From contig CAMLRI010000075.1 of the NCBI GenBank assembly GCA_946482385.1, positions 1 through 7,999 of the forward strand: a stretch of 7,999 nt of DNA. Direction: 5' to 3'. The position numbers and the translations under genes are program-made. Each line of letters begins with the position of its first letter. Position 1 is the first letter of the stretch. This DNA is from an uncultured Cellvibrio sp. (lineage in GTDB: Bacteria; Pseudomonadota; Gammaproteobacteria; Pseudomonadales; Cellvibrionaceae). The notes under the pieces are model-generated. The model was not told the DNA's origin. It was given only the letters and a program-made list of their open reading frames with translations, and did not search any database. This document shows, piece after piece, positions 6,430 through 7,999 of this stretch.

Positions 6430-6434
6430 TGAGG
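6430..6434 (+). promoter_or_regulatory. Ribosome binding site that favours GTG 6441 as the nagX start
   Basis: TGAGG is 6 bases before GTG 6441 and 9 before GTG 6444. It overlaps the other candidate, GTG 6429, which would have no ribosome site of its own. Confidence 0.6.
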
Positions 6435-6440
6435 TATAAA

Positions 6441-7529
6441 GTGGTGAAACAGCGGTTCCTGGCTTTGGATGTGATGCGCGGCTTAACTCTCGCGCTGATG
6501 ATTTTGGTGAACACTCCGGGTTCCTGGAATTATGTGTATGCGCCGCTGCTGCATGCTGATTGGCACGGCGCTACTCCTACCGATTTTGTTTTTCCCTTCT
6601 TTTTGTTTATTGTCGGTTCCGCCATGTATTTTGCCATGCGCGGCCTTAGCCAATTAAATCACGCTTTGCGCGCGCAAAAAATTCTGCGGCGGGTGGCGCT
6701 GTTGTTTGTGATTGGTGTCTTGCTCTCTGCTTATCCCTTTAGCAAAAGCCTGGATGAGTGGCGCATTATGGGCGTGCTGCAGCGCATTGCCCTGGCCTAT
6801 GGTGTGGCTGCTTTCGTAATTTTGTATTGTGGTTTTAGGGCTCGTGTAGTGATTAGCCTGGGGTTATTGCTGGGCTATTGGGCGCTACTCAATCTCGCGG
6901 ATGACCCCTACAGTTTGCAGCACAACCTGGTGCGACAGTTTGATCTGATGCTGCTGGGCGCTAACCACCTGTGGCAGGGCAAGGGCATTGCTTTTGACCC
7001 CGAGGGTATTTTAAGCACCATTCCTGCGGTGGTGAATGTGCTGATTGGTTTTGAAGCAATCCGCGTGTTGCTGGCGAGCGAAAATAAGACTAAAGCCCTG
7101 TGGCAATTATTGGTGGCGGGATTGCTGTTGATAGCGGTGGCTTTAGCGTGGAGTTACTTTTTTCCGATTAATAAATCCCTGTGGACCAGTTCATTTGTAT
7201 TGTTGACCAGTGGTGTGGCCATATTGGCCTTGTTGCTGTTGGTAAAAATCGAACAGTCGGTATTGATGAAGGTGTTGCGCCCCGCGTATCGCTGCTTCGA
7301 AATTATTGGCAAAAACCCGCTGTTTATTTATGTGTTATCCGGCTTGCTGGCTACCACACTTTATTTAATTCCCGTTGCGGATGGCACTGCTTATAGCGCG
7401 CTTTACGCGGCTTTTTGCACCCTGGCCGACCCTTATTTGGCATCGCTGCTGTTTGCCTTATTGATGGTGGCTATTTTGTGGTTGGTGGCCTGGGTGTTAC
7501 ACAAGCGCAATATTATTATCAGTTTATAG
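6441..7529 (+). CDS. nagX: NagX, membrane acetyltransferase of the HGSNAT/DUF5009 family
   Basis: This polytopic inner-membrane protein of 362 residues (366 if GTG 6429 is used) has about ten hydrophobic segments. The N-terminal block RFLALDVMRGLTLALMILVN (5-24), then LLHADWHGATPTDFVFPFFLFIVG (36-59), is the signature of heparan-alpha-glucosaminide N-acetyltransferase relatives. H38 aligns with the active-site His269 of human HGSNAT (alignment from memory). Further family motifs are GVLQRIALAY (111-120), DPEG (186-189), FPINKSLWTSSF (241-252) and a basic cytoplasmic tail, LHKRNIIISL. HGSNAT carries an acetyl group from cytosolic acetyl-CoA across a membrane to a glucosamine. In this operon NagX may acetylate periplasmic glucosamine to GlcNAc for nagP; that role is inference. 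It lies 75 bases after nagP and 36 before nagA, so co-transcription is likely. Confidence 0.85.
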   Translation: MVKQRFLALDVMRGLTLALMILVNTPGSWNYVYAPLLHADWHGATPTDFVFPFFLFIVGSAMYFAMRGLSQLNHALRAQKILRRVALLFVIGVLLSAYPFSKSLDEWRIMGVLQRIALAYGVAAFVILYCGFRARVVISLGLLLGYWALLNLADDPYSLQHNLVRQFDLMLLGANHLWQGKGIAFDPEGILSTIPAVVNVLIGFEAIRVLLASENKTKALWQLLVAGLLLIAVALAWSYFFPINKSLWTSSFVLLTSGVAILALLLLVKIEQSVLMKVLRPAYRCFEIIGKNPLFIYVLSGLLATTLYLIPVADGTAYSALYAAFCTLADPYLASLLFALLMVAILWLVAWVLHKRNIIISL

Positions 7530-7565
7530 TTTGGGGTTTGGGTTGAGCCCCTGGTGGTGATGAGT

Positions 7566-7999
7566 ATGCAAATGAAACAGGCATTGGTGGGCGCGCGCAT
7601 TTTTACCGGCAGCGAATTTTTGCAAAATTATGCCTTGGTAGTGGCGGGTGACACCATAGAAGCGCTGGTGCCGGAAGCGGAGCTGGCGGCTGATATAGCG
7701 CGCAAGCCCATGGCAGGCGGCATACTGGCGCCGGGGTTTATTGATTTGCAAGTGAATGGTGGTGGCGGTGCATTTTTTACCAATGACACCAGCGTAAATG
7801 CTATTCAAACCATGCTGGACGGCCATAGGCCGACGGGTACTACATCGCTGTTGCCAACATTGATTAGCGACACCCGCGAGGTGCACCAGGCGGGTGTTAA
7901 AGCCGTGGCCGAGGCTATTGCCGCTGGCATAAAAGGCGTGTTGGGTGTGCATGTGGAAGGGCCATTTTTTTCCATGGCGCGGCGCGGTGCCCACAACGA
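7566..7999 (+). CDS. nagA: N-acetylglucosamine-6-phosphate deacetylase, N-terminal part (continues beyond the window)
   Basis: The first 144 codons of this cytoplasmic amidohydrolase are visible; it removes acetate from GlcNAc-6-P to give GlcN-6-P. The opening ALVGARIFTGSEFLQNYALVV aligns with E. coli NagA from memory. LAPGFIDLQVNGGGG (54-68) is the first barrel strand. GVHVEGPF (127-134) carries the metal-binding Glu, E131, at the same number as in E. coli, and RRGAHN follows. The first strand reads DLQVN rather than HxH, so it belongs to the single-metal E. coli type. The frame is open to the window end. Start choice: ATG 7566 has GGTGG at 7553-7557, but ATG 7560 and ATG 7572 in the same frame are possible. 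It lies 36 bases after nagX and in the same frame, with only the nagX TAG between. Full length should be about 380 residues. Confidence 0.93.
   Translation, partial: MQMKQALVGARIFTGSEFLQNYALVVAGDTIEALVPEAELAADIARKPMAGGILAPGFIDLQVNGGGGAFFTNDTSVNAIQTMLDGHRPTGTTSLLPTLISDTREVHQAGVKAVAEAIAAGIKGVLGVHVEGPFFSMARRGAHN

Noticed and set aside
6366..6440. Search for a promoter or terminator in the nagP-nagX gap
   Set aside because: Only a 5-bp inverted repeat (CGTTG 6377-6381 with CAACG 6416-6420) is visible, with no T-run after it, so the gap looks like simple intra-operon spacing.
7533..7557. G-rich stretch before nagA as a G-quadruplex or regulatory hairpin
   Set aside because: Only two G-runs of three or more are present, and the only stem is GGG/CCC. 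Too weak to support.
7524..7994. 156-codon minus-strand frame at the right end
   Set aside because: The + strand here encodes an unmistakable NagA N-terminus (LAPGFID, HVEGPF). The minus frame is rich in His, Gln and Arg as expected of a shadow.

Overview
The window reads as part of a chitin / N-acetylglucosamine (GlcNAc) utilisation locus from a Gram-negative gammaproteobacterium. The TonB-dependent receptor shows there is an outer membrane. The kinase, FucP-type permease, membrane acetyltransferase and deacetylase together match the nagK-nagP-nagX-nagA type of GlcNAc locus known from Shewanella, Xanthomonas and Cellvibrio-like polysaccharide degraders. GC content looks moderate. A Cellvibrionaceae or Alteromonadales-type source is my best guess, an inference from gene content only. 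All genes lie on the + strand.

Layout. Bases 1-514 hold the C-terminal end of a TonB-dependent receptor, followed by a strong intrinsic terminator (537-566). Only 32 bases later begins a pair of FAD-dependent halogenases of the tryptophan-halogenase family (599-2131 and 2166-3668). The 34 bases between them contain a 12-codon reading frame that touches both genes. A 333-base gene-free stretch (3669-4001) is the regulatory centre. It has an AT-rich UP-like element, a consensus -35 box overlapped by a perfect 12-bp LacI-type palindrome, and then a structured transcript ending in a very strong intrinsic terminator about 120 bases downstream. A second palindrome lies next to a weaker -10-like box. 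After it come nagK (4002-4913), nagP (4983-6365), nagX (about 6441-7529) and the start of nagA (7566 to beyond the window), spaced like an operon with no visible terminator between them.

How the genes fit together (family knowledge plus inference). The receptor would import chitin-derived or other oligosaccharides, or a related ligand, across the outer membrane. NagP would carry GlcNAc across the inner membrane and NagK would phosphorylate it to GlcNAc-6-P. NagA would deacetylate that to GlcN-6-P, and a deaminase (nagB type, not in the window) would complete the route to fructose-6-P. NagX resembles the transmembrane heparan-alpha-glucosaminide N-acetyltransferases and could acetylate glucosamine arriving in the periplasm so that it can enter the same route. 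The two halogenases have no obvious step in this pathway. They retain flavin and catalytic residues but lack the tryptophan-binding segment of PrnA, so their substrate is unknown.

The most interesting parts are the control region at 3697-3930 (repressor palindrome, promoter, and a candidate small RNA or attenuator), the halogenase pair attached to a sugar-uptake receptor, and the short bridging reading frame at 2131-2169.
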